Positions 1 through 5,383 of a stretch of DNA of 7,207 bases are shown here, in pieces. The DNA comes from Tardiphaga sp. (GTDB taxonomy: Bacteria; Pseudomonadota; Alphaproteobacteria; Rhizobiales; Xanthobacteraceae): positions 1-7,207 of the forward strand of contig JACMOT010000418.1 of the NCBI GenBank assembly GCA_014377915.1, in the 5' to 3' direction. Position numbers and translations under genes: made by a program. The notes beneath the pieces are model-generated. The model saw nothing but the letters and a program-made list of their open reading frames with translations. It was not told the DNA's origin and did not search any database. Each line of letters begins with the position of its first letter. The first letter of the stretch is position 1.

Positions 1-237
1 GTCGAAATCCAGGCCCGCTGGATCGCCGCGGTGCTGGCCGGCAAGGTGGCACTGGCCTCGCCGTCCGACATGGCAATCGAGGTCCGTGCTTTTCACCAGA
101 CCAAGCAGCGCACCTGGCTGAACTCGGCGCGCTACACGCTGGAAGTGGATTTCAAGGATTATGCCCGCGAGCTGAACGGCGATATTTCCCGCGCCGCCAG
201 CGGACGCCAGGCCGGGGCGATGGCTGCTACGTTCTAA
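1..237 (+). CDS. Flavin-containing monooxygenase, C-terminal fragment (5' end outside window)
   Basis: This frame is open from the first base, so the gene starts before the window and only the last 78 codons are present. The visible residues match the C-terminal end of the flavin-containing monooxygenase family (FAD- and NADPH-dependent oxygenation of soft nucleophiles). The segment begins with EIQARWIAAVLAGKVAL, the family's 'QxRWxxxVxxGxxxLP' helix. It continues with a helix containing the Met-Ala-Ile-Glu stretch, and ends with ARYTLEVDFKDYARELNG, which corresponds to the 'RHTIQxDYxDYxDELA' tail of FMOs. The FAD and NADPH Rossmann motifs would lie upstream and cannot be checked, so the substrate is unknown. 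The TAA stop at 235-237 overlaps the stop of the convergent nrsF gene, leaving no intergenic terminator. Family assignment is fairly secure; a Baeyer-Villiger-type relative is the main alternative. Confidence 0.8.
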   Translation, partial: VEIQARWIAAVLAGKVALASPSDMAIEVRAFHQTKQRTWLNSARYTLEVDFKDYARELNGDISRAASGRQAGAMAATF

Positions 238-875
238 TATCTAAGGTACTTCGATCCAGCGAGCGCGCCGACCGCCGTCACCAGCGCGGTAGCCAGCGTG
301 TACCAGGTCGCGACGAACAGCGGCGAGTCGTCGACGCAATGCGCCGCATAGAGCGTGCCGGCGAGGCCGGCCGACAGCAAGCCGGCGATCGCACCGGCGA
401 CGGCCGGACGCGCCGGCGCGCCGCGCCGCAGCGCGTAAAGGACCGCACCGAGGATCGGCATCGACAGCACCGGAATGGTGCTCAGGCACAGCATCGAATT
501 GCGGCCCATCAAACGCACCATCATCGGCGTCCGCTGCGGCATCGCCATTTCGACGATCAGCGCCACGACTAGAATGAACGGCGACAGCAACAACAGCCAG
601 ATCCCGCGCCCGAGCGCCGCCTCGGGCCGCGACAGATGCAGGCTGATCACGATGGCTGGAATGGCGAGGGCGAGCGTCACCAGAAATTTGGCATCGAAAA
701 ACGGATTTCGCATCGCGGCCATGAAATCCGGCCGGATGCCAAGCGTGACCAGCAGCAGCGCCGCCGTCACTGGCAACGCCACCAGCAGCGCCGTTGCCAG
801 CACGGTACCGACGGGGCGGCCGTGCTGATCATTGTCCGCGGCAAGGGTCCGGATCAGGCGATCGGTATCCATCAT
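234..875 (-). CDS. nrsF: NrsF/OsrA-type membrane anti-sigma factor (formerly DUF1109)
   Basis: This 213-residue protein is almost entirely hydrophobic, with about six membrane helices near residues 24-44, 64-80, 91-109, 128-148, 157-176 and 188-206, after a short polar N-terminus that should face the cytoplasm. The pattern, length and pairing with an ECF sigma gene identify the NrsF (DUF1109) family. These proteins hold a SigF-type sigma factor at the inner membrane and release it under stress. Only two cysteines are present, C130 and C180. From memory, characterised members (Caulobacter NrsF, Bradyrhizobium OsrA) depend on two cysteines at nearly the same positions to sense metals or reactive oxygen. 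Release under oxidative or metal stress is therefore likely here, by inference. The ATG shares its A with the sigma-factor TGA stop (TGATG), indicating translational coupling. A second ATG directly follows the first and could also be used. Confidence 0.9.
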   Translation of the reverse strand: MMDTDRLIRTLAADNDQHGRPVGTVLATALLVALPVTAALLLVTLGIRPDFMAAMRNPFFDAKFLVTLALAIPAIVISLHLSRPEAALGRGIWLLLLSPFILVVALIVEMAMPQRTPMMVRLMGRNSMLCLSTIPVLSMPILGAVLYALRRGAPARPAVAGAIAGLLSAGLAGTLYAAHCVDDSPLFVATWYTLATALVTAVGALAGSKYLRY

Positions 876-1420
876 CAGTCGCTCCGCATCTTCGCCGCCA
901 GGCTGGCCAGCCCACGGTGCAGCGCCACGCGCACCGCGCCTTCGCTCATCGACAGTTTGGCGGCCGTCGCCTTGATCGAGGCACTGTCCACCGCGATCGA
1001 CTGCAATACGTCGCGCTGCCGCGCCGGCAAATCCGCGAGATGCCCGACAATCTCACCGGTCGGCACGGTTTCGGCCGGCGGCTCGCTTGGAATCGTCTCG
1101 GCGAAATCGTCGATGTTGACGAATACCCGCCGGCCGCGCCGGCGCAGCGCGTCGGTCAGCTTGTTGCGCGCGATCGCGAACAGCCACGGCGCGAACGGCG
1201 CCGTCTGGTCCCAGGTATTGCGTTTTAGATGCACCGCCAACAAAATATCCTGCACAATGTCCTCGGCCTGATCGACCGGCTGCGCGGCCCGTGCCAGGCC
1301 CCGCCGTGCGCCAGCGCGCAGCACCGGCGCGATGCCCTTGAGCAGCCGATGATACGCGACACTGTCACCCGCATTGGCCGACCGCATCAGATCGGTCCAT
1401 TCGTCGTCACGTCCGCGCAC
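875..1420 (-). CDS. sigF: ECF sigma factor, SigF/EcfF type
   Basis: This 181-residue protein is an extracytoplasmic-function sigma-70 factor, which directs RNA polymerase to stress promoters. Region 2 spans roughly residues 20-98, with AEDIVQDILLAVH (52-64) and the -10-recognising stretch PFAPWLFAIARNKLTDAL followed by a run of arginines (92-98). Region 4 lies near 125-178, with the helix-turn-helix around ATAAKLSMSEGAVRVALHRG. Length and domain order are normal for the class. The start is GTG at 1418-1420, chosen because AGGAG lies five bases upstream. The gene is first in an operon with its NrsF-type anti-sigma. This pairing matches Caulobacter sigF-nrsF and Bradyrhizobium ecfF-osrA, which answer to chromate/cadmium and to hydrogen peroxide/singlet oxygen respectively (recalled from the literature). 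Autoregulation is likely because a GTAAC...CGAA promoter candidate lies directly upstream. The regulon cannot be read from this window. Confidence 0.92.
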   Translation of the reverse strand: MRGRDDEWTDLMRSANAGDSVAYHRLLKGIAPVLRAGARRGLARAAQPVDQAEDIVQDILLAVHLKRNTWDQTAPFAPWLFAIARNKLTDALRRRGRRVFVNIDDFAETIPSEPPAETVPTGEIVGHLADLPARQRDVLQSIAVDSASIKATAAKLSMSEGAVRVALHRGLASLAAKMRSD

Positions 1421-1425
1421 CTGCG

Positions 1426-1430
1426 CTCCT
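1426..1430 (-). promoter_or_regulatory. Ribosome binding site of sigF
   Basis: On the minus strand AGGAG is followed by five bases and then GTG. It decides in favour of the GTG start, since no ATG lies nearby in the same frame. Confidence 0.75.
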
Positions 1431-1437
1431 GCAATTC

Positions 1438-1452
1438 AATTCGGATCGAATT
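1438..1452. promoter_or_regulatory. 15-bp palindrome AATTCG-N3-CGAATT upstream of sigF
   Basis: This is a perfect 6-bp inverted repeat with a 3-bp centre, lying between the putative -35 and the ribosome binding site of sigF and containing the proposed CGAA -10. It could be an operator for a dimeric regulator. It could also be a chance product of an AT-rich promoter, since CAATTCAATTC repeats alongside it. Confidence 0.35.
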
Positions 1453-1464
1453 CTAATTTGTTAC
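1440..1464 (-). promoter_or_regulatory. Candidate SigF-type autoregulated promoter
   Basis: On the minus strand GTAAC (plus-strand positions 1460-1464) is followed by 16 bases and then CGAA (1440-1443). This resembles the GTAACC-N16-CGAA motif I recall for Caulobacter SigF, but the sixth base of the -35 is A. Counting a full hexamer leaves a 15-base spacer, so the match is close and not exact. The predicted 5' leader would be very short, because the Shine-Dalgarno lies only about ten bases beyond the CGAA. A GC-rich inverted repeat (GGCGG-CA-CCGCC, 1465-1476) abuts the -35 side. Confidence 0.5.
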
Positions 1465-1565
1465 GGCGGCACCGCCAATAATGCACGCCGGTAGTTGATA
1501 TCCCCGGCAAAAAGCTGCCGGCACCGCCGCGGTTTCGCCAGGATTGCCGCAAAATTCCGTTTTTT

Positions 1566-1586
1566 GGCCGTGGTGTGGACACGGCC
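1566..1586 (+). promoter_or_regulatory. Hairpin in the leader of the exported-protein gene
   Basis: GGCCGTG and CACGGCC form a 7-bp perfect stem around a 7-base loop, directly after a T-run (1560-1565) and 34 bases before the ribosome binding site. A second smaller hairpin (CCGGCA/TGCCGG, 1504-1521) lies upstream in the same 212-bp divergent region. No recognisable riboswitch or clear sigma-70 promoter is visible. The role is unknown. Confidence 0.35.
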
Positions 1587-1632
1587 GGGGGTTTCCTTGC
1601 GCCGTAGGGGACTGGCATGCGGGGAGATTGCC

Positions 1633-2283
1633 ATGAAGATCAAATTTGACGGACACGGCACAACCATGGTCGCAGCGGCGCTATGGCTGTGTCTGGCAGG
1701 ACCGATGCGGGCGACGGAAAGCGACGCACGTGCGCCGGAACCCGCGGCGGAATCCAGCGACGCGGCCGAGGCGCCAGCCCCGGCGATCAAGGCTGCCCGG
1801 CACCGGGTCGACAAGAAGACCGAAGCCAGATCGCGGAAACCGGACAAGAATGCGGCACGGCCGATCGCCAAGGCGGACGATCATGCTGGCGACAAGGCGG
1901 ACGATAAGGCCACTATTCCCGACACGGTCGCCAACGCCAATGCCCAGTACCGCAAGGATGCGCCGACGGACATGGGCAGCATGTCGGCACAGGCTGACGC
2001 CATGCTGAAACTGATGGGCAGCAAGCCGGCTACCGTCGAACCGGCCCCTGCGACACAGGAAACACCCGCAATAGCGGTTTCGGCGGATCAGCTCAACGAA
2101 ATGGATCGCGCGCTGACGCCGGAAAAGCCGGTCGTGCGCGTCGCCAGACCCACGGCCGAAGCGCGGGTGGTCATCGCCAGCGACCATTCCGTCTGGACCG
2201 AAACCTCGCTGATCGGCAAGGTCTTCATGGCCTTTGGCGGGCTGCTCACCATGGCCTCCGCGGTGCGGATGTTCGTGGCGTAA
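1633..2283 (+). CDS. Exported/membrane-anchored Ala-Pro-Lys-rich protein of unknown function
   Basis: I cannot assign a function. The 216-residue product starts at ATG 1633, chosen because GGGGAG lies six bases upstream and the start yields a signal-like N-terminus. That N-terminus has a hydrophobic stretch at 13-23 and a possible cleavage site after A27. Residues 28-110 are low-complexity and probably disordered, rich in Ala, Pro, Lys and Asp with alternating charged patches. Residues 111-165 contain a Met-rich, helix-prone section (GSMSAQADAMLKLMGS). The C-terminus carries a probable membrane helix near 194-214, preceded by DHSVWTETSLIGKVF, which looks like the conserved part. This suggests a periplasmic linker anchored at the inner membrane by its C-terminus, possibly wall- or envelope-associated; that is inference. 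It is divergent from sigF, and no GTAAC motif is seen on its strand, so control by that sigma factor is not supported. Confidence 0.75.
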   Translation: MKIKFDGHGTTMVAAALWLCLAGPMRATESDARAPEPAAESSDAAEAPAPAIKAARHRVDKKTEARSRKPDKNAARPIAKADDHAGDKADDKATIPDTVANANAQYRKDAPTDMGSMSAQADAMLKLMGSKPATVEPAPATQETPAIAVSADQLNEMDRALTPEKPVVRVARPTAEARVVIASDHSVWTETSLIGKVFMAFGGLLTMASAVRMFVA

Positions 2284-2306
2284 TCGCAGCTTGAACCGCG
2301 TCCCTT

Positions 2307-2347
2307 CCGCGCGCAGATTGCGCGCGGTCGCCGGCCCCGGCGACCGC
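2307..2347 (+). promoter_or_regulatory. Two overlapping, mutually exclusive hairpins before the hydratase gene
   Basis: CCGCGCGCA and TGCGCGCGG form a 9-bp stem with a 3-base loop (2307-2327). GCGGTCGCCGG and CCGGCGACCGC form an 11-bp stem with a 2-base loop (2324-2347). They share 2324-2327, so the full versions compete. No T-run follows either one, so a standard intrinsic terminator is not shown. They occupy most of the 86-bp gap between two same-strand genes and end about ten bases before the hydratase ribosome binding site. Confidence 0.55.
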
Positions 2348-2369
2348 TACAAATTCCGCGGGATGAAAC

Positions 2370-3149
2370 ATGAGCAGCTTCGAACACATCATCGTCGAGC
2401 GCCAAGGCGCCGTTGGCATTCTCCGCCTCAACCGCCCGAAGATGCTCAACGCGTTGTCGTTCGGCGTGTTCAGCGAGATCAAGCTCGCGATCGATGAGCT
2501 CGAAGCGGATGACGGCGTCGGATGCATCATCGTCACCGGCAGCGAGAAGGCCTTTGCCGCCGGCGCGGACATCAAGGAGATGCAGCCGAAGAACTTCATC
2601 GACATGTTCAGCAGCGACTTCACCCAGATCGGCGGCGACCGCGTCGCGACCTGCAGCAAGCCGACCATCGCCGCCGTCTCCGGCTACGCGCTCGGCGGCG
2701 GCTGCGAGCTGGCGATGATGTGCGACATCATCATCCCCTCCGACACCGCCAAATTCGGCCAGCCCGAGATCACGCTGGGCACCATCCCCGGCATCGGCGG
2801 CACCCAGCGCCTGACCCGTGCGATCGGCAAATCCAAGGCGATGGACCTCTGCCTCACCGGGCGGATGATGGACGCCGCGGAGGCCGAGCGCGCCGGACTG
2901 GTCAGCCGCATCGTGCCGGCCGACAAATTGATGGAAGAAGCGATCGCGATGGCCGAGAAGATCGCGGCGATGTCGCGCCCGGTGGCGACGATGGCCAAGA
3001 GCGCCGTCAACCGCGCGTTCGAGACGCCGCTGAGCGAAGGCCTCAAGGTCGAGCGCGATCTGTTTCACGCGACCTTCGCGCTGGAAGACCGTGCCGAGGG
3101 CATGGCGGCGTTCATCGACAAGCGCAAGCCGGTCAACAAGAACAGGTAG
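2370..3149 (+). CDS. Enoyl-CoA hydratase (crotonase family)
   Basis: The 259-residue product has the full length and motifs of short-chain enoyl-CoA hydratase, which hydrates trans-2-enoyl-CoA to 3-hydroxyacyl-CoA in the second step of beta-oxidation in the cytoplasm. Visible landmarks are the oxyanion-hole segment [11 protein letters not shown] (61-71), [16 protein letters not shown] (105-120) with catalytic Glu113, and [20 protein letters not shown] (129-148) with catalytic Glu133. The 20-residue spacing matches Glu144/Glu164 of rat mitochondrial crotonase, and both acids are intact, supporting true hydratase activity. The lysine-rich C-terminus ([12 protein letters not shown]) is also typical of mitochondrial-type hydratases. 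A modest GCGGGA precedes ATG 2370. The exact substrate range (fatty acid, amino acid or aromatic degradation) cannot be read from sequence. It lies 86 bp after the exported-protein gene on the same strand, separated by strong hairpins. Confidence 0.95.
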   Translation: MSSFEHIIVERQGAVGILRLNRPKMLNALSFGVFSEIKLAIDELEADDGVGCIIVTGSEKAFAAGADIKEMQPKNFIDMFSSDFTQIGGDRVATCSKPTIAAVSGYALGGGCELAMMCDIIIPSDTAKFGQPEITLGTIPGIGGTQRLTRAIGKSKAMDLCLTGRMMDAAEAERAGLVSRIVPADKLMEEAIAMAEKIAAMSRPVATMAKSAVNRAFETPLSEGLKVERDLFHATFALEDRAEGMAAFIDKRKPVNKNR

Positions 3150-3166
3150 ATCGCACCCGGATCTAC
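3146..3166. terminator. Hairpin 1 of three in the convergent gap (GTAGATC/GATCTAC)
   Basis: A 7-bp perfect stem around a 7-base loop that starts inside the hydratase stop codon region. It directly abuts the next hairpin. No T-run is present, so the terminator role is inferred from position between convergent genes. Confidence 0.35.
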
Positions 3167-3192
3167 GATGCGGCATCAAGAATGCCGCATCG
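3166..3192. terminator. Hairpin 2 of three: likely bidirectional terminator
   Basis: CGATGCGGCAT and ATGCCGCATCG form a perfect 11-bp stem around a 5-base loop, the strongest structure in the 59-bp space between the convergent hydratase and CoA-transferase genes. It can serve both strands. There is no clean T-run on either side, so termination may be Rho-assisted or the element may be a dispersed palindromic repeat. Confidence 0.55.
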
Positions 3193-3194
3193 CG

Positions 3195-3208
3195 TCCCGG
3201 AAACGGGA
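3195..3208. terminator. Hairpin 3 of three (TCCCG-GAAA-CGGGA)
   Basis: A 5-bp stem closed by a GAAA tetraloop on the plus strand, ending one base before the CoA-transferase stop codon. A moderately T-rich stretch (CTCTTGTTCT) follows on the plus strand, so hairpins 2 and 3 together could end hydratase transcription. Confidence 0.35.
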
Positions 3209-5053
3209 TCACGCTCTTGTTCTCGCCAGCGCGGCGCTGACCAGCGCGCGGTAGGCGCGCTCCGCGAGAGTTGAGGGCTTGTCGAGGCCGAGCCGGGAAA
3301 GGCATGCCTGATCAGAGGGATGCGGCGAAGTCGTGAGCCCCTGCCACAATAACGCCGCAAGACCTGTCGGCGCGTGCGCGTTCGCACTCAGGATCTGCAG
3401 CGCCGGGATCAGCCGCTGCTCGACCTCGGTGAAATCGCTGCCGAACGGAAAGTTCGGCAGCAGCCCGGCGTCGCGCGCCGGTTGCAGCGCGGCCGCGATT
3501 CGCTCCGGCGCATTGTCGCGATGCGCGTCGGCAATCTGGAAATTCTTCGGCAGCTTGCCGGCATCCTTGGCCTGCCGCATCAACTCGGGCTGAAAACGCG
3601 AATCCGAAATCGCCAGCATCGCCGCGATCACGTCGGCATCCGACTTGCCGCGGAGATCGGCGACGCCATATTCGGTGACGACGATGTCGCGCAGATGCCG
3701 CGGGATGGTGGTGTGGCCATAGCTCCAGCGAATGTTGGAAGCGGGCTTGCGGCCCGCCCGTACCGCTTCCACCGTCAGCACCGAGCGCGCGCCCTCGAGT
3801 GCGAACGCCTGCGCGACGAAATTATACTGGCCGCCAACGCCACTCACCACCTGGCCATTGTCGAGGCCGTCGGAAATCGCGGCGCCCATCAGCGTCGCCA
3901 TCATCGCATTGTTGACGAAGCGGGCATCGACGCGGGCGCGGCGTTTGGCGGCTTCATCGCCGTAGAGTTCGTTGGTGAACGACACCGGCACCATCTGGAT
4001 TTTGGCCAGCGCCCGCGGCGCCATTTGGCGCAGCTTCTGGTAAAATGCCTTGGGTCCGAGAAAAAACGCGCCATGCAGAATGGTGCCATCGACCTCGCGT
4101 TTGATGATGCCGGCGTCGATCAGCGCCAGAAACGCCTCGAACAGCATCTCGCTGACACCATAGAGTCCGCGTTCGAAAGTGCTGCTCTCGACCGGCACCG
4201 CCGGCGACAATCGACCCATGATCTGACGAAACGCCGCGTTGTCGTGATGGCGCACGACCAACCCCTGCGCCAGCGCATCGCCGATCTGACCGATGCCGAT
4301 CTGCAGCGTGCCACCGTCGCGGACCAGCCCGGCGGCATGCAGGCCGATCGCGTATTTGGTGTCCGAGATCGGCTCCGATGGCGGTGCGAACAGCGCAAAT
4401 TCCGTTGCGTCGCTTTGCAGCACGGCGCTGAATTCGGAACCCGCGAGATCGCCCTGCCCCGGCATGAACGGTAGTTCGGCATTGACCTGGCCGATCAGCC
4501 GGAACGCGGCGCGGCCCTCGGCGCGGGCGCGCATCAGATCCAGCGTGGTGTCGGTATTGCAGCTCAGGCTGTAGCGCGCCACGCCGTCGATCACCCGTTT
4601 GGCGACCAGTTGGGTAATGACATTGAGCCCCCGCGCCAGCAGATAGGACGCGGCATGGGTGTAGTTGGCCGAAATATAGCGCTGCTGCGCATAGGGCACG
4701 CGCAGCCATTTACCGGCGAGGAAGAAAAACTCGATGACCTCGATATTATCCGGCAGCGCGCCGTCACGCAGCGCCTGCGCGTAATCGAGATCGGGATAGT
4801 TGCCGAACAGCCGCTCGATCACCGGCGCGATGAATCGCTTTTCCAGTTCACCCGACGGTTTTGGCTTTTCCAGCGTCAGCGCCGAGAACAGCGTCAGCCG
4901 GATGCGCCGATCGGCGACCGCGCGCCGGTACAGCGCATTGATGATGTGGTTGGCCTTGCCGAGGCCAAGCGGCAGGCCGACCACCAGCGTCTGGCCAACC
5001 TCGCGGATGATATCCTCCGCGATAGCGTCGGGGTCGGAGAATAATTTCGGCAT
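3209..5053 (-). CDS. Acetyl-CoA hydrolase/CoA-transferase family protein
   Basis: This 614-residue protein (from ATG 5053) belongs to the Ach1/Cat1-type acetyl-CoA hydrolase/transferase family, which moves CoA between acetyl-CoA and carboxylic acids through a glutamyl-CoA intermediate. The N-terminal domain carries TLVVGLPLGLGKANHIINAL. The catalytic domain includes GIGQIGDALAQGL, YGVSEML with the probable catalytic Glu302, the GVGGQ glycine motif at 405-409, and TEYGVADLRGKS at 460-471, a C-terminal-domain signature. It is about 100 residues longer than the compact ~500-residue members, mainly in the middle and the C-terminal tail, so the acceptor is uncertain. An in-frame ATG at 5122 would add 23 residues, but it has no Shine-Dalgarno and the extra segment is uncharacteristic, whereas GGGA precedes the 5053 start. 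It may use or recycle CoA esters related to the convergent hydratase; this is inference. Confidence 0.9.
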   Translation of the reverse strand: MPKLFSDPDAIAEDIIREVGQTLVVGLPLGLGKANHIINALYRRAVADRRIRLTLFSALTLEKPKPSGELEKRFIAPVIERLFGNYPDLDYAQALRDGALPDNIEVIEFFFLAGKWLRVPYAQQRYISANYTHAASYLLARGLNVITQLVAKRVIDGVARYSLSCNTDTTLDLMRARAEGRAAFRLIGQVNAELPFMPGQGDLAGSEFSAVLQSDATEFALFAPPSEPISDTKYAIGLHAAGLVRDGGTLQIGIGQIGDALAQGLVVRHHDNAAFRQIMGRLSPAVPVESSTFERGLYGVSEMLFEAFLALIDAGIIKREVDGTILHGAFFLGPKAFYQKLRQMAPRALAKIQMVPVSFTNELYGDEAAKRRARVDARFVNNAMMATLMGAAISDGLDNGQVVSGVGGQYNFVAQAFALEGARSVLTVEAVRAGRKPASNIRWSYGHTTIPRHLRDIVVTEYGVADLRGKSDADVIAAMLAISDSRFQPELMRQAKDAGKLPKNFQIADAHRDNAPERIAAALQPARDAGLLPNFPFGSDFTEVEQRLIPALQILSANAHAPTGLAALLWQGLTTSPHPSDQACLSRLGLDKPSTLAERAYRALVSAALARTRA

Positions 5054-5159
5054 GATGGTCCCGGCTGAGAAATACGGACGGTAGCCGCGCGGCCACGCGA
5101 ATTCGCCGGATGCTGTTACCATTGTTTAGGGGAAGTTCAGAAATGTCCCCGGCGTGCAA

Positions 5160-5175
5160 CACACGCATACGTGTG
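5160..5175. promoter_or_regulatory. Palindrome CACACG-CATA-CGTGTG
   Basis: A perfect 6-bp inverted repeat with a 4-base centre, directly before the strong Shine-Dalgarno at 5177. Its position between divergent genes fits an operator. As RNA it would be a small hairpin just 5' of the ribosome binding site. Confidence 0.4.
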
Positions 5176-5176
5176 C

Positions 5177-5182
5177 AGGAGG
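5177..5182 (+). promoter_or_regulatory. Perfect Shine-Dalgarno (AGGAGG) of a leader reading frame
   Basis: AGGAGG is followed by GTTTA and ATG at 5188. It is stronger than the ribosome binding sites of the full-length genes here, yet it serves only a 16-codon frame. Confidence 0.55.
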
Positions 5183-5187
5183 GTTTA

Positions 5188-5238
5188 ATGTCGCATTCCC
5201 GGTCGCAACTTTTGCCGCTAGGACATTGGAAAAACTAG
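5188..5238 (+). CDS. Possible 16-residue leader peptide upstream of tolC
   Basis: The frame encodes MSHSRSQLLPLGHWKN and ends at TAG. It is supported by the perfect AGGAGG five bases upstream of the ATG. It has no known function and is too short for family recognition. Its Leu codons (CTT, TTG, CTA) are ones usually avoided in such GC-rich genomes and are clustered in the middle. A hairpin starts four bases after the stop. This layout (leader frame, uncommon codons, then a structure, 121 bases before the tolC start hairpin-to-gene) is compatible with translation-coupled control of the downstream gene. It could equally be the remnant of a lost gene start or a chance Shine-Dalgarno. Confidence 0.35.
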   Translation: MSHSRSQLLPLGHWKN

Positions 5239-5242
5239 CAAA

Positions 5243-5263
5243 CAGAGGCATGAAAATGCCCTG
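5243..5263 (+). promoter_or_regulatory. GAAA-tetraloop hairpin in the tolC leader
   Basis: GGCAT-GAAA-ATGCC (5247-5260) forms a 5-bp stem with a GNRA tetraloop. After a one-base bulge it extends by CAG/CTG to an 8-pair structure. No T-run follows, so it looks more like a folded RNA element than a simple terminator. Confidence 0.4.
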
Positions 5264-5340
5264 TGGGGAACACGTCAAAGCCAGATGGTTCTGCGTCGGA
5301 AGGTTTGCCTGCGATGGCAACGCCCTCTAAACATACAGGT

Positions 5341-5362
5341 GACGTCGGCGGATGCGGACGTC
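5341..5362. promoter_or_regulatory. Paired GACGTC palindromes before tolC
   Basis: Two identical 6-bp palindromes, at 5341-5346 and 5357-5362, are separated by ten bases (16-bp period) and end 21 bases before the tolC start. They could be a repressor site or a structured part of the mRNA leader. The sequence is GC-rich enough that coincidence is possible. Confidence 0.3.
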
Positions 5363-5383
5363 CAACTACGGCTTTGGGATACA

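Larger units (their letters stand above)
5054..5383. other. Divergent intergenic region between the CoA-transferase and tolC genes
   Basis: This 330-bp stretch is less GC-rich in its middle and must hold promoters for both flanking genes, though I see no convincing -35/-10 pair on either strand. From left to right it contains a CACACG-CATA-CGTGTG palindrome, a strong Shine-Dalgarno with a 16-codon frame, a GAAA-capped hairpin and two GACGTC palindromes 16 bp apart. Each is listed separately. Confidence 0.6.

Noticed and set aside
1495..1632. Upstream in-frame start for the exported protein
   Set aside because: It would add 46 basic residues before a good signal-like N-terminus, and GGGGAG points to ATG 1633 instead.
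2088..3305. 405-codon minus-strand open frame opposite the hydratase gene
   Set aside because: It is antisense to a hydratase with intact catalytic motifs, is rich in Arg, Ala and Asp in the way of GC-rich shadow frames, and shows no recognisable domain.
3374..4474. 366-codon plus-strand open frame opposite the CoA-transferase gene
   Set aside because: It is antisense to a protein with clear family motifs, and its His/Arg-rich translation has no recognisable domain.
5054..5122. Longer start (ATG 5122) for the CoA-transferase
   Set aside because: No Shine-Dalgarno precedes it and the extra 23 residues do not look like the family N-terminus. It is not fully excluded.
5250..5330. 26-codon frame with three cysteines in the tolC leader
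   Set aside because: Its ATG lies inside the GAAA-capped hairpin, the only purine-rich stretch (AGAGG) is poorly spaced for the first ATG, and nothing else supports translation.
5285..5383. Longer start (ATG 5285) for tolC
   Set aside because: It would bury the signal peptide behind 33 unrelated residues and lacks a ribosome binding site.
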